Source: Zygnema cylindricum
Lineage: Eukaryota > Streptophyta > Zygnematophyceae > Zygnematales > Zygnemataceae
Reading direction: 5' to 3'
Assembly: GCA_037447655.1 (NCBI GenBank)
Contig: JBBHKE010000059.1
Span: 62,001-126,000 of the forward strand
Length of the DNA stretch: 64,000 nt
Each line of letters opens with the position of its first letter. The stretch's first letter is position 1. Below the pieces are notes generated by a model. That model was not told the origin of the DNA, did no database searches, and was given only the letters and a program-made list of their open reading frames with translations. Positions 46,363 through 59,100 of this stretch are shown here, piece after piece. Position numbers and translations under genes: made by a program.

Positions 46363-47146
46363 GGGTGCGTCTCTGTGTGCTTAAGTAAGGGTTATTTCTG
46401 TCGTTTTCCTGTAAAACTTAAAGCCGTACCGCGTAAGTTTCAACCGTACAATAAAATAGAAAAAAAGAGAAGTACATTTTGCGTCATCATCGAATTTAAA
46501 ATGTACTACATGTTGTCGTCTTGTGTTTTTCGACCCATTTCGACGACAAAAAACGTCATCTTCAACCTTATCTTTAAAATACAGGGCCGATGTGTTTTAA
46601 AATTAGGGATTTTCTATAAACAAATAGGAACACGTATTCGCACGTGTAATGCTTTGTTCAAAAAATTCAAACGAATTCAAGCGACGTGGAAGTGTACACG
46701 ATTCGCTATGTTTTGTCCGTTTTTGTCAAATACGACCAAGAGAAGTACACAGTTTGTTTTGTTTTGTCCGTTTCCATCCGGTACGGATTTTTTTTTTGCA
46801 GGGGTCTCAAGGTTCCGATGCCATTTCACGTCGAGCCGACAATAGACGCAAAGTCAAAACGCATCTTCTTCAACCGTGAAACGGCACAGGGTGGAAGGGC
46901 GGCAGGTCTACAATGTCACGAAAAGTCACGCGACGTCACAAGCAGTTACGAAAAATAACGTGCGTCATCACAGATTGTAGACGTTGACAGCCGTCACTGG
47001 TATTGTCGACGTATACAATCGTCACGCCCTTAAGTGACAATTTCGTTTGGTACACATAGGGACACCCGAAATCCGGGTCCGCCGGATCTGCGCTAAAAAA
47101 CAAAAAAAAATCTCTAAGTTTGAAGTACATAGAGACGCACCCTAAT
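46363..47146. mobile_element. Harbinger-like MITE, single copy with both ends
   Basis: A 784-bp element with ends AGGGTGCGTCTCT / AGAGACGCACCCT, flanked by TA/TAA. The interior matches 530-1258 (TTTTCCTGTAAAACTTA, TTGCGTCATCATCGAATTTA, CGTCACGCCCTTAAGTGAC). The 3-bp TAA-type flank and GGGTGCG start suggest PIF/Harbinger. No transposase frame; the 156-codon ORF is part of the repeat. Confidence 0.7.
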
Positions 47147-47217
47147 TCGGGCGATTGAAATCGTGAGTAAAATACGGTTTGAACAACTGTGATATATCGC
47201 GTTAAAACTACAATACT

Positions 47218-47839
47218 GTACACCGCGAATCGTAATTAGAGTAAATTACTCTAATTCGGTCGCTCGAAATTTCGACTCTATGACATCAAATAGAGTAAAT
47301 GATTCTAATTTTTTCATTATTCTAAATTAGGTAAGTTTAATTAGCGTAACAGAATTGTAATATAGGTTCATTTTAAATAGTGTGGAGTACGGACGACGTT
47401 CGACCGTGCAAAACTGTACTTTTTTAAGTAAAAAAGTACAAATAATGATTTAATACAATCGCGCTCGCACGTGAAATCAAACTAAGCGAAAAATCAATCA
47501 CATCGAAAAAAAGCCGTTCGCATAACTCTCGTCCGTCGACAGCATCGTCGTCAGTGTGAACATTAACTGACATTCAGCGCGACAAATAATACTAGCGTCA
47601 TAATGACGTCAAAACGATACGGACTGACAGATTTTGTACAACCACGTAATTTAGTGTTTATAATTTCAGCGCGGATATTTATTGCCAACATAACCCAATA
47701 TAGAGTACTTAAATAAATTAGAGTAAACTTCGACTGTGAAAAAGTTCTATCACATAAATTAGAGTTCATTACTCTAATTGTTTTTTTTTGTTTTTTTACT
47801 CTAATTTTTTCACTACTCTAATTACGATTCGCGGTGTAC
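47218..47839. mobile_element. GTAC-ended MITE, long member
   Basis: The ends GTACACCGCGAATCGTAATT / AATTACGATTCGCGGTGTAC are perfect 20-bp inverses. Next to each end AGAGTAA/TTACTCT words repeat. At 622 bp this is about three times longer than the other family members. Non-coding. Confidence 0.8.
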
Positions 47840-47899
47840 TCTACTGTACATCTTCGCACGGAAATATTGTATTGCATATAGTACGAAAGATCTCCTGCC

Positions 47900-48399
47900 C
47901 AGAGGTCGCAAAAGTCAAAATTTTAGATAACCGTCGCAAAAGTCAAAATTTTAGATAACAGAAACCGACCGTTTTTTTTTTTTCAAAATCCGACTACCCG
48001 ACGTCCGACCAGGTAATGTCACGCTCCAAAATTGTTAACCGTTAACCGAAACGCGTTTACGAAAATAAAAGTTGACCGAAACTCGATTTCTCGCGACTAC
48101 CGGTACCCGCCCATACCCGAAAAACTAAAAAACTATAAAGAAAAAAAATAATCATGATGTCACGTACTTCCACGATACCAAGAGTACAAAGTACAATAAT
48201 GTTGGATTGTATGGACAGTACAAATTTTTCATTTTTTTTCGTTTTTTGCTTACCCAACTGTAACCTATTTTTTTTCTGTGAATCGACCCTCTGAATGCGC
48301 CCGGCCCCCCCAAATTTGGCAACCGAATCCGTTCCGGATCCGACGCGGGCGGTCGGTTAACGATCGGTCACGGTTTCGGTTGACCGTTTGCGACCTCTG
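47900..48399. mobile_element. hAT MITE with CAGAGGTCGCAAA ends, copy 2
   Basis: A 500-bp relative of 21198-21655 with the same ends and an internal 27-bp tandem duplication near its left end (GTCGCAAAAGTCAAAATTTT repeated). The flanks are CTCCTGCC (47892-47899) and CCCTTGCC (48400-48407). The paralogous unfilled stretch near 45850 reads CTCTTGCC, so each flank differs from the inferred 8-bp target by one base. Confidence 0.85.
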
Positions 48400-48752
48400 C
48401 CCTTGCCCCACCACCTTGGGCGGCTTTTGAAAAAAAATTGGGACCCAACGTCAAATCGATACATCGCGATAAAACTACATCGGTATTAAAGTGATGATAA
48501 AAAATAACGATTCCAAACTTCTCAATATATCGTATATATCGAAATCGGGACTGAAAATTAGGTGCATGTCGAATAGAGGCAAAGGGCCTTCCCTACACGA
48601 CAATACACTTTCGTACAATACTGTTCTGTCAATATGATACGGAAATATGACACCAGTACAGCAATGAAGAGTATAGTAAAATACTATACTACAACAAACT
48701 ATAATGTAATTTAAAGTACAGTATATTACAACACCCCGTGTACCGTTATTAG

Positions 48753-49566
48753 TAGTGTTGGGTATCGTGTAAATTCATATCACGATAATTTTGATATTCG
48801 CTATATCGAATATCGATCGAGCAGATTCCTCGATATATCGTACCACAACCAACATAAATTATCGCGATATATAGTATTTTTTAAATTTATGTTTTATATA
48901 ATATATTATTTGAGCGAAAAAAGCAAATTGACTGATACGCCACGTACGACGTGATTTTCGTTCCATCACTTAAAGGCGCTGTTGTTCAAATCGTGCGATT
49001 TTTTCTTTTTTTTTCCGATTGCTACGTATAATTCGTGACTATTGAAAAAATCCCCAAAAAATCATAATGTACTTTTTATGCGGTAAACTGAAGGGGCAAT
49101 TTATAGAAACTGTACGGTATTTTACGATAAATGTATGGTTTTGTATAGAAAAAGTACCGACTTTGACAAAAATATATGTTGCACTTCGTAGTACTTTTTG
49201 TCCGATAAACTGAACCGAAATTTTACGGGAATCATACGGAATTGTACCAAAAATGTACGAACTATGATGAAAAAATGCGGGAACTATACTGAAGATGTAA
49301 AAACTGCGGTATATGTAATATACATGTTTACATGTACGGAATCGTACGGACGAAAATTCATTAACAATTTTTACGATTTTTTTAAAACACTCAATGCGTT
49401 TGTTGCGATTGAATCATTCGCACTAAACGGTGCGAACAACAATGCTTAAAGGTAGACGCCGCAAAATGTAACCGACAAAAAAATAATAATTATGTAATTC
49501 AAATAACATTTATTTAATAATAAATAATATCGAATATTGCCAAATAGTCCTCGATACCCAACACTA
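48753..49566. mobile_element. hAT MITE (TAGTGTTG family), 814 bp
   Basis: The ends are TAGTGTTGGGTATCG / CGATACCCAACACTA. The flanking octamers GTTATTAG (48745-48752) and GTTATCAC (49567-49574) match at six of eight positions, so the target duplication is partly decayed. The interior contains the GTAC-rich repeat shared with 45907-46360. No transposase. Confidence 0.75.
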
Positions 49567-49574
49567 GTTATCAC

Positions 49575-50639
49575 TGTAAATGACTATTTCATCAATTACG
49601 CGCGTCAGCTTTTTTGATTCGAGAATCGAAAGGTGAGAATTTTTGGTTTTGATCGAAACCGTCATATAATCATTCTGACTTGTGTGTACAAAGAAAAGAT
49701 GTCTTAAGTGCAAAAAAAAAATAACACTAATAGCGTAACAAATACAAGTCCAAAATTTTGAGTCTTTGGTTCTACAATTCAAAAGTTAAAAATAATGATA
49801 TTTTACATAGTTGTTCAAAATGCATTTTACGCACGATTCAAACGCGCGAAGTATACGTAACGAACGCATTAAACGATTTGAAAAAATTGTTAAAATCGTT
49901 AATGAAGTTTCATCGGTAATGTTCTATTCATGTAAAAAAAAATGAATTTTACATATGTCACAGTTTGTAAGTTTTCTATTAAATGAGCGCTAAACAATTT
50001 CAAATATTTAAATATATATCACACTCCATAAGTGTATCGGAATTTCCTCATCGACTGGTAGCGAACAATTGTAAATTAGGCCAAATGTTTAATCTCGGCC
50101 AACGCAAAAAAATTGTCAAAGTCTTTCTGTCTGATACTCTTTGACACGTACCCATGGCCGCCTTCTCTCTTTATCTCTCAGACAGTATACGAGTGCCTTC
50201 TCTCTCGATCTCTCAAACAACGTACTACTGGAAAAAAATAAAGTACAGACCAGGTACAAAAGACATTTTTCACATTCAGCATTGCACGACATAAAAAAAA
50301 AAAAAGATACAATCACATTAATAAAAAAAAAAATACATCTCTTTCATCTATCTCTACTCTAAATCTATTTCCCCTATATTGAATTCAATAATGTCTTCAT
50401 CCGAAATCTTTTTCCCTTACCTCCCATTTCTCTTTTTCCCGTGCTATTATGTCTCTTCATAGCTTACATCATTACCCACATTAATTAAAAAAAAACACAT
50501 ATATCTCTCTCGTTTATCTTTACTGTAAATCCTCTTCCCCTACATCATAGTCCAATGATGTTTTCATCTGAATACTTTTCCCTTACCTCCCTTTTTCTAT
50601 TGTTCCTATGCCATCATGTTCTCTTCATAACTAACATAT
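49575..50639. repeat. Dispersed repeat and AT/CT-rich spacer
   Basis: 49840-50300 matches 4085-4560 (TACGTAACGAACGCATT, CATGGCCGCCTTCTCTCT, ATTGCACGACATAAAAA). The remainder, 50330-50639, is CT/AT-rich with two similar blocks (TCTCTTTCATCTATC, TCTCTCGTTTATC), each followed by TTTCCCTTACCTCCC, a diverged tandem duplication of about 160 bp. No gene. Confidence 0.5.
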
Positions 50640-52057
50640 TTAGTCTTCTTTAGTGAAAACCCGTACGAGATCATTAGCCCCTTTAGAGGTTAATCTATTT
50701 CTCTTCTTAGAGGAACTATAGTCATATAATGACCAATTCTGCTCACAAGAGTTAGCAGCTGAGAACTGTGGAAATATTTTTACTGCTACCTTCTGCAAGA
50801 TTTAAATTTGTATTGCTATCATCTACAATATAGGGGTGGCAGACCCAAACTCTTTCCACCATTTCCACGCTAGCATCTTCCTTGCACAAGATTTAGTTAC
50901 TTCTCTACCAAAAAATCCCTCAAAACCTCTATATTTTGAAAACTAAATGCGGGTATCTTCTTGCTTCTCCACAATTAGAAGCATCCTCTACAACATTATT
51001 TGAAAATCTTCCATGACTGTCAAGTTTGCATGTTGCCAATATGCAAGAATTTGGTACTCCAGATCGAGTACAAAGCCGGTCGCATAAATGGGGCTATATG
51101 CCATCTTCCACCTCGCCACCCAAGATGTCTTCAACTCTTCCAAAATATGCATGCCCTCATGAATATTATCTCTTCTAGCGTTAGCTAAATTCTCAAAAAA
51201 GTGTCAATCACGTAAAAACCTTGGTAAACCTTCCCCACATTCGGGCCACCTTTGTCGCAGTTCTTCATCAACCGCACCACAGGTTATGAAATTAACTGGA
51301 CCTTTCTCAATCTAACCAAAAACTCCAAGCTCAATATATGGAACTTAATCTTAGCCCCCTCTGTCCTATACATAGCCTTGCCCACCTATTCCTCGAATTT
51401 GGCATTAAACATCAAGCGCTGTAGACTCTGTTTCACATCTAATAACCTATAGAGCATAATAAAATTTGTAGCAAACCTAGTGTCTCTAGGTTTTCAGAAT
51501 CCAAAGTTGAGAAATTTTATTAAACATGGCTACCCTCATGTTATGATTAGTGATGAATTTCATAACATCTTTTGCCTCTTAGACAGGTTTGGAGATAAAT
51601 GTCAACCTACTCTAGTCTTCCAACATCAAGTATATTATATGTGGAACACATGGCGTCCATGTGATAGAAGGGTGCTTTGCCACGAGCAAGAAGGCTGCAA
51701 CCTTGTTCACAAGGGCAAAATTGATAAAATCTGCACCACATTCTCCACCCGTACCGCAAGTACTCCGTTTTCTAACACCTTACAAATGTTGTCGTCGTCT
51801 TTAATTTGCCCACTAGTGTCTTCTACTGTCAAGAACGTGTCACCATCCAGGGTGAGAGCTAGAATATTTAGGAGAGGTTTATCGTTTTTTGTTGTCCACC
51901 AGTTTGATGTGATCGTGGCACCGGTGACATGAATAGTTTCCGCATAACTGGCCAATCTTTTTTTAACAATCGCTTTAGTCTGTAATAGAAGACAATTTCT
52001 CATTGCACTACGGATTGGTAACTTGTAAGATTCATCTATATCACCAGTCTTCGTCAT
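50640..52057 (-). pseudogene. hAT transposase relic (DUF659 plus hATC), copy A
   Basis: Minus strand. From Met at 52057 the frame reads TGATITSNWWTTKNDKPLLN, SGQIKDDDNICKVLENG and ENVVQ. After a one-base deletion near 51730 relative to copy B the match continues in another frame (WTPCVPHIIDLMLEDW), then VARWKMAYSPIYATGFVLDL, and ends with a dimerisation-like FPQFSAANSCEQNWSLYD before a stop near 50640. This is the order of DUF659-type plant hAT transposases. Stops and frameshifts make it a pseudogene. The usual SDGW and TDN acidic residues are replaced (TSNWW and INF/SIL), so even an intact version may lack catalysis. No BED zinc finger is seen. Confidence 0.75.
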
Positions 52058-52103
52058 CGATGCCTTGAAAAATAGGTTGTAGAAATTATTGGTTATTTTT
52101 TAG

Positions 52104-54407
52104 TATTTTCTAGGTCTAAAATGAAAGACAGAAAAGAACTCGAAAAAGTCTGCTTCTAACTCCTCCTTTCAACTCCCACACTTGTCGCACTAACTGAAAG
52201 TTGAAGAGGAAGCTAAAGCCGTGGCTGCCTATGCTGCTTAAGAGATAGAGAGATAGGTGGTTGATTTTGGTAGATTTACCAAAATATACTTGACGGATCC
52301 AAGATTTGTTCTTGGTACCTGCCGTCTGTCAAGTCTTAAATAGATGGTAGCTTTATCCTATAGACTAGGATCGGTGCTGAGGTATGTAGGGTTTGACAGA
52401 TATATAAACTGTGAAGCGTGAACAAATTCATTTAACTAAAACTATAGACGTCGCGCATGGATACAGGTTTGTAAAGTACGGAGTACGATACGGTTTCGAA
52501 AACGGATACTGCCTATTTTGTTTCGACAACGAAACAAATATCGCGCAACGATATTTGACGACTACAATTAAAACCCGGTTGTGATCAGAGGGCTGCGAAG
52601 GATGCCGAGATCGCGTATTAGGATTTTGGTGGTTTTCGGTCACTGCCACATCGATTGACACGTAGCACGACCACATTAAATTACAACAACTCCGAGTATT
52701 ACAGGAACGAATCCAAATATGACATGTATTGACTGGTTGGCCATGTCGTACAATGGTCGTACAGAAAGAACACCGGCACCTGTACCTTTCTATACGACAC
52801 AATATTTTGATTGGTGCCGTACTGCAATAAATAGAGTTTTAGAGAGAGATAGGACTTAGGAAAATTTGGTAGATAATACCCTCTATCTCAGAGAGCCTCT
52901 GTACAAAAGGTCAACTTTGACCCTCCATAACTTATTGCTCAGGGAGCAAATTTTGAGATTCTTTTTGCTATTGACTCAGGGGAGTCTTGCCTTCACGAGG
53001 TGGAGGTGGTCAGTTTTTGACTACTAGGGTGGCAGTTATTTTTGTTGAAACACAAAGGGGTCAAGGTTATCATAGAGGCTTCGTGTGAGCTGCTTACTCT
53101 AAGGGCCAATGGAGGTCTCAATGTTGTAGGTTATGGGCCCACCCTCTAGGGTGCCGATCTTTAATGGAACTAGCTTCATATACTGGGAGAGTATGTTGAC
53201 AGTAGCTCTATGTTAGAAAAGGTTTTGGAGAATAGTGAGTGGAGGGGTGAGGCGGCCCTCAGAGTATGCAGATCCAAAAGAAGCTAATCTAGATAGTGCC
53301 GACTCCAAACTTGATATAAACCCAAATGACCAACCCCTTGACAGTCAAAACCCCAATATAGATTCACCCCTGTGAAATAACATTTTCTGTGTGCTCAGTT
53401 CCACCACAGAATGCAAAGTTAGAATATGAGATTTGGACACATTCACCCACTTTGACTTTCCCTTAGAAATGCAGCCACCCTGGTAGACAAAACCTTTGAT
53501 CGACTACACCCATGTGTAGCTTGGACTCCCCTGAGTCTGCAGCAAAAAGAATCACTGAAAATGGTCAATTAAATTAATAATTATGGCTGACCAAAGTTTG
53601 CCATTTATACAAGGTGCTCTTTGGGAGAGGCAGCTACTTACCCAAAATTTTCTAAGTTCTATTCCCTCTCTAAAACTCTATCTACTGAAGTACAGCACCA
53701 ATCAAATTAGTGTGTCGTATAGAAAAGTACATGTGCCGGTGTACTTTCTGTACAACCATTGTACAACATGGCCAAAATGTCGACACGTGTCATAGCCGGA
53801 TTTGTTACCGCAATCTCTGGAGTCGCCGCATTCCAACATTGTCGCGCCACGTGTCACATGACGTGGTGATGACTGAAAAACGCCAAAAGTACATAATCCG
53901 TGATCGCGGCGCCTATCGTGGCCGTCCGATCAAACCGGATACAATTGTAGCCGTTGAAAATATACGTACGATATTTGTTTCGCGTTCGAAACAAATGCGC
54001 GGTATCCGTTTCATAAATTACATTAAATTGTACTCCGTACTATACAAAACTGTATCTATGCATTACGTATCTATTCCCGTTAGACGAACTAGTCTACGTG
54101 TACCAATATAAATATCTCTCAAACCTATCGTACTCTAGCACTGTATTTAGACTTGTTGGTTTAAAGCGAACAGCTAGTTTGATGGACGACAGGTAGCAGG
54201 ATCAAATCCTGGGTCCGTCACACCTTTTAGATATCTCTATTAAGAATTGCCTGTCCACTTTCGACAGCCTAGGCAGCCATGGATCTAACTCCTCTTCAAG
54301 TCTTCAGTGACTGCGACAAGTGTGGGGACTTGAGTGAAGAGTTGGAGGTAGGTTGTTAGTGTCCCCTTTTTGCTTTTTTATTTTACAATCTCTAGACCTA
54401 GAAAATA
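52104..54407. mobile_element. Long inverted-repeat element 1 with copia-type gag starts
   Basis: The outer ends TATTTTCTAGGTC and GACCTAGAAAATA are inverted. The arms (about 52104-53060 and 53450-54407, diverged) face each other around a 390-bp core. The + strand reads a gag N-terminus from about 53127 (MGPPSRVPIFNGTSFIYWES), as in the copia element at 60475. The outer 850 bp of each arm look like an LTR, because PPT-like and PBS-like signals flank them in element 2. It may be an inverted dimer of LTR-gag heads that spread as a foldback unit. The ORFs of 60-133 codons in the arms are not genes. Confidence 0.6.
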
Positions 54408-54409
54408 CT

Positions 54410-56143
54410 TAAATTTCAACAAGATGTCGAGATCGTATAATAGGATTTTGGTGGTTTTCGGTCACTGCCACATCGATTGACACGTAGCAGGACCACATTA
54501 ATTTACTGCAAATTCGAGGATTACAGAAACGAATCCAAATATGACATGTGTTGACTGGTTGGCCATGTCGTACAATGGTCGTACAGAAAGTACACCGACA
54601 CCTGTACCTTTCTATACGACACAATATTTTGATTGGTGCCGTACTGCAATAGATAGAGTTTTAGAGAGAGATAGGACATAGGAAAATTTGGGAGATAATA
54701 CCCTCTCTCTTAGAGAGCCTCTGTACAAAAGGTCAACTTTGACCCTCCATAACTTATTGCTCAGGGGAGCAAATTTTGAGATTCTTTTTGGTATCGACTT
54801 AGGGGAGTCTTGCCTTCACGAGGCGAAGGTGGTCAATTTTTGACTACCAGGGTGGCAGTTATTTTTGTTGAAACACAAAGGGGTCAAGGTTATCCTAAAG
54901 GCTTCGTGTGAGTTGCTTACTCTGAGGGCCAATAGAGGTCTCAGAGTTGTAGGTTATGGGCCCACCCTCTAGGGTGCCGATCTTTAATGGAACTAGCTTC
55001 ATATACCGGGAGAGTATGTTGACAGTAGCTCTATGTGAGAAAAGGTTCGGGGAATAGTGTTTGGAGGGGTGAGGCGTCCACCCAGTCTTGGTATCCCTCC
55101 AGAGTTTGGAGGAAGCAGATTCACTAGAGATGCAGATCAATCTCCAACGCAGGAGACAAGGGAAGGGTGTAACTCTGTGTCCCCCATTTGGACTGCAAAA
55201 TTGAAAAAGCCTCTAGGTAGTTTTCCACTAACCCACTTTCAACTAGAACAACTGCTACCCAAGCAAGCAAATAAACAATCTGACTGCACCTATATGCAGT
55301 CTAGACTCCCCTAAGTCCACAACAAAAAAAATCACTGAAATCGCCCAACCAGACGATTAGTTATCAAGTAGCAAAGATGCCAATATTTATACAAGCTTGT
55401 TCGGAGAGAGTCGACTACCTCTTCAATCCTCTAAGTCCTAAACCCCTCTCACAACCCCTATCTACTGATGTACGAGCTAATCAAAAGACTGTACAGTACA
55501 GAAAGGAACTAGGGCCAATGTACTTTTTGTACGGCCTGTGTATGAGAAGGCCATGGAGTGGACGTTTGTCTCTTTCACACTTGTCTTCGCGCTCCCGGGG
55601 ATTCCCGCTTCTCAATGATATCTTGACACGTGTTCACAGGTCATGTTATGTCCGAAAACTGCTCAGGAGGTCATTTTGGGATCTCGGCGATGAGGAGGGC
55701 CGTCGGATCCAAACCGACTTTTAATGCTAGCCGTTTAAAATAACAAACGTCCGGTACATTTATTTCGTGCGTACTAAAAACTATACTAGTTTTTATGTCA
55801 TCAATTTGTTATTCCGTTAATCGAATAAATGATCTAGCTAATGTTTAAATAGCAATCAAACCCTATGTATTCTAACGGACTACTACGACAGACCGGTAAG
55901 AGCTGACGGCTATGCCTTGCTCTGCCGGTTGGAGGTTCGAGTCCTGCCGGACTCAACCTTTTTGTTGAGAGTGACTTAGGTCACTCTTTAGCCTTGCCTA
56001 AAGAGGTGAGGCAACCATGGCTCCACCACCCTCTTTCTCCTTCAGTGATTACAACAAGTATGGGGGCTAGAGAGAGAAGATGGAGGCAGGCTGCCTACGC
56101 CTTTTCTTTTAGCATATTCTAATCAATTAAGACCTAGAAAATA
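54410..56143. mobile_element. Long inverted-repeat element 2 (left arm truncated)
   Basis: It starts inside the arm (54427 matches 52607), directly against the right end of element 1, and ends with GACCTAGAAAATA at 56143. TGGTATCGACT at 54789-54799 resembles an initiator-Met primer-binding site. A gag start follows at 54956, and a reverse gag start lies near 55170. The right arm abuts the polypurine tract of the copia relic (56144-56154) and is probably its 3' LTR. A tRNA-like box B (GGTTCGAGTCC) lies at about 55929. Confidence 0.55.
55885..55960 (+). other. tRNA-like segment inside the LTR-like arm
   Basis: GGTAAGAGCTGACGGC followed about 20 bases later by GGAGGTTCGAGTCCTGCC resembles an A-box/B-box pair; the B box GGTTCGAGTCC fits the consensus. 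The T-stem has a mismatch and no full cloverleaf or acceptor stem can be drawn, so it is not called a tRNA gene. The same segment is repeated at 63752-63825. Confidence 0.35.
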
Positions 56144-59100
56144 TCTCCCCTAAATCTAATGATTTCAAAACTCCCCTTATTTTCTAGTCTAATTTTAGTT
56201 TCTCTTTTAACCCACACATTTCTCTCCAGTATTTTAACTTGGGAGAGGGCACAGTCTTTGTCATCATATCAGCTACCATTTTCCCATCACCTCTATACAC
56301 AAGATTCACAATTTTGTTTTCAACCTTTTCCCTCACAAAACTCAATCTTATATCCATATGCTTAGCCTTAAAATGATGTTTTAGATTGGATGCAATTGGA
56401 ATTGCAACCTGATTATCACAAAACACTTCATGCACTCCCTTCTTCATACACCCATGTTTTTGCAATAAAGACTCGACCCACATAAGCTCTTTCACAGTAG
56501 AACAAAAGGCCATATACTCAGCCTCCATAGTGGACTGAGCAACCACCTTTTGTTGCTTGTTGCTCCAACAACAAGCACCTTCCCCCACATATAACACATA
56601 CCCTCCCCATAACTAGCATCACTTCAAGTAGTGATATCAATGTGCTCCCCTCCCAAATATAACCATAAATCCCTGGTTCCCACCAAGTATCTCATGACTC
56701 TCTTAGCTGCCTCCCAATCTCTCTTCCTAGGATCATTAAGACTTCTACTGAGGACTCCAACTGCTTCTGCTATGTCTGGTCTGGTACAATTCATAAAGTA
56801 AATCAAACTTCCTACAACCTGTCTGTAAGGAATGAAATTCATGAACTGTCTCTCTTCTGGACTCGTCTGATCATCTAGTATTATCACTCCTCCTTCTACA
56901 CTCCCATCACTTACTTTCTTCAAGTCCATGGGAGTGGTACATCTGTTTGCCTTTTCCATCTGAATTTCTCAAGCATATTTCCAATATCTTCCTTCTGAGT
57001 AAGTCTGATTATTCTCTTCCCTCTATCTCTTTCCATTTGAATGCCCAAGATTTATTTTTCTTCCTCCAAATCCTTCATGTCAAATCTGCTTCTAAGATCT
57101 TTCTTTAACTTATTGATCTTTTCCATAGACTTAATTAACACGAGCAAATCATCCACATAAATTGAAGTAAAAATTACACCATTCTCAACCTCAAACATAT
57201 AAATTGAATGGTCAGAACTGATCCGAATATATCCCAGAATGGTGAGAAACTCATCTAGTTTCTTGTTCTATTGTCTAGGTGCCTCCTTAAGTCCATATAA
57301 GGACTTTATGAGCTTGGAGACTTTGTTCTCTTCTCCTTCCTCTATAAATCCCTTTGGTTGTTGCATGAAGATTTCTTCCTCTAGTTCACTGTTGAGGAAA
57401 GGGGTTTTGATATCCATCTGGTGTATTTCCATGTCTTCCGCTGCTGCTAGACTAAGGAATATCCTTACGGATGGGAACCGAACCATCGGAGCAGAAGTCT
57501 CCTCATAATCTATCCCTTATTTTTGGGTGAACCCATTTGCTACCAACCGAGCCTTATATCTCTCAATGGTATTATCTCGGTTCAGCTTAAATGTAAATAC
57601 CCATTTGCACCCGATAGGATTTCTGTCTGGAGGACAGTCCACCAGCTCCCAAGTACTAGCTTCCATGATGGAAGCCATCTCATCATTTATGGCTTGATCA
57701 TCGCTGTTTCTGCGGACTTTCCATTGTCCTTAAGTATGACTAAGGCTCATGTGGGTGAGATAGCTTCGTTACCTTGTGAGCAACCTGCTTTTCTTGTAGT
57801 CTTTTGCTGCTCCTCCGTCCTCCCTCAAAGTTTTAAGCTGGAATAGAGGGAAATCTTGGGTTCCCCCCTTACTGTCTTATCGACTCCCCTATCCATGCAA
57901 GCCGGTTCTGGCTCAACTTCCTCTCTCTCCCCAAAGTGTGTAGAAATGTGAGGAGATTTCGGTATATCTCCCCCATCTAGGGTCTCCCTTAAATTTGCAA
58001 TCACGTTTTCACTTGTGTCCTTTCTGGGAAGATCTAAGTCTTCCTCAATCTCGGACTCATAACTGATTCTGATTTTCTTAGTGTATTTAAAGGGATCAAA
58101 TGACTTTTTTTCATCCATGACAACTAGATGCTTTACTAGAATGATATCTTGTTTAGCTAAGTCATAGACTCTATATCCCTTGACATCCTCATCATATCCC
58201 ACAAAATATCCCGGTTTCCTTTTAACATCTAGTTTCCAGTTTTTCTTATCTTTGTCAAGATTGTATACTTGACTACCGAATACTTTCAAGTGAGAAATAT
58301 CCGGTTTCCTTCCAACACATCTCTCATAAGGTGTTATTCCTTCAACAGTTGTAGTGAGGCCTCTATTCTTAATGAAATTAGCATAGTTCATAGCCTCTGC
58401 CCAAAATCTTCTTCCTATTTTCTTATCCGCCAACATACTTCACACACTATCTCCCAAAGTTCGGTTCAACCTTTCAACTACCCCATTTTGTTATGGATTA
58501 TTCGGTACAGTTTTCTGATGCTGAATTCCCTCATCTCTCAAGTATTCCTCAAACTGGTTAGAGGTGTACTTTCCCCCATTATCACTCCTTATTCGCTTAA
58601 TGGGGGTTCCGTGCAACTTCTCACTCTAGGCTTGGTATTTTTTGAAGTACTTTGGTGTTTCAGACTTTGTTTTTAGGAAGTAGACTCTAGAATATCTGGA
58701 CCAATCATCAATAACTGTCAGCATATACCTATTCCCCCCAACCAAAGGTACTCTTGGAGGTCCCCAGATATCTGTGTGGACCAGATATAGTACTTTATCA
58801 CCTCTATACATGGCAGTTTTGGGAAAGGGGAGTTTGTGAGCCTTACCTTCGGCACAACCACTATAATCATCCATCATTTTATTATCCCCAAACTGAATGC
58901 TAACTACTACACCATGCTTCGTTATTTCCCTCAGCCTATCAAAATGCACATGCCCCAACCGCTTTTTCCAAATCATCAAGCTTGGGACACCACCATAGTA
59001 AGCACTATTCTTTTCATTACTCAGGTTAAGCCTAAACATTTTTTGGCTACCCTTATCTGCTGTGAAGTAGACTTCATCTCGGTACTTAGCTGTAAAGACT

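Noticed and set aside
54180-54225. tRNA gene
   Set aside because: Only a T-arm-like hairpin (GGATCAAATCCTGG) is present; no acceptor or anticodon arm can be drawn.
52428-54624. Frames beginning MCRIERYRCRC in several places and both strands
   Set aside because: They lie in the LTR-like inverted arms, appear on both strands because the arms are inverted, contain no domain, and end at different stops in each copy.
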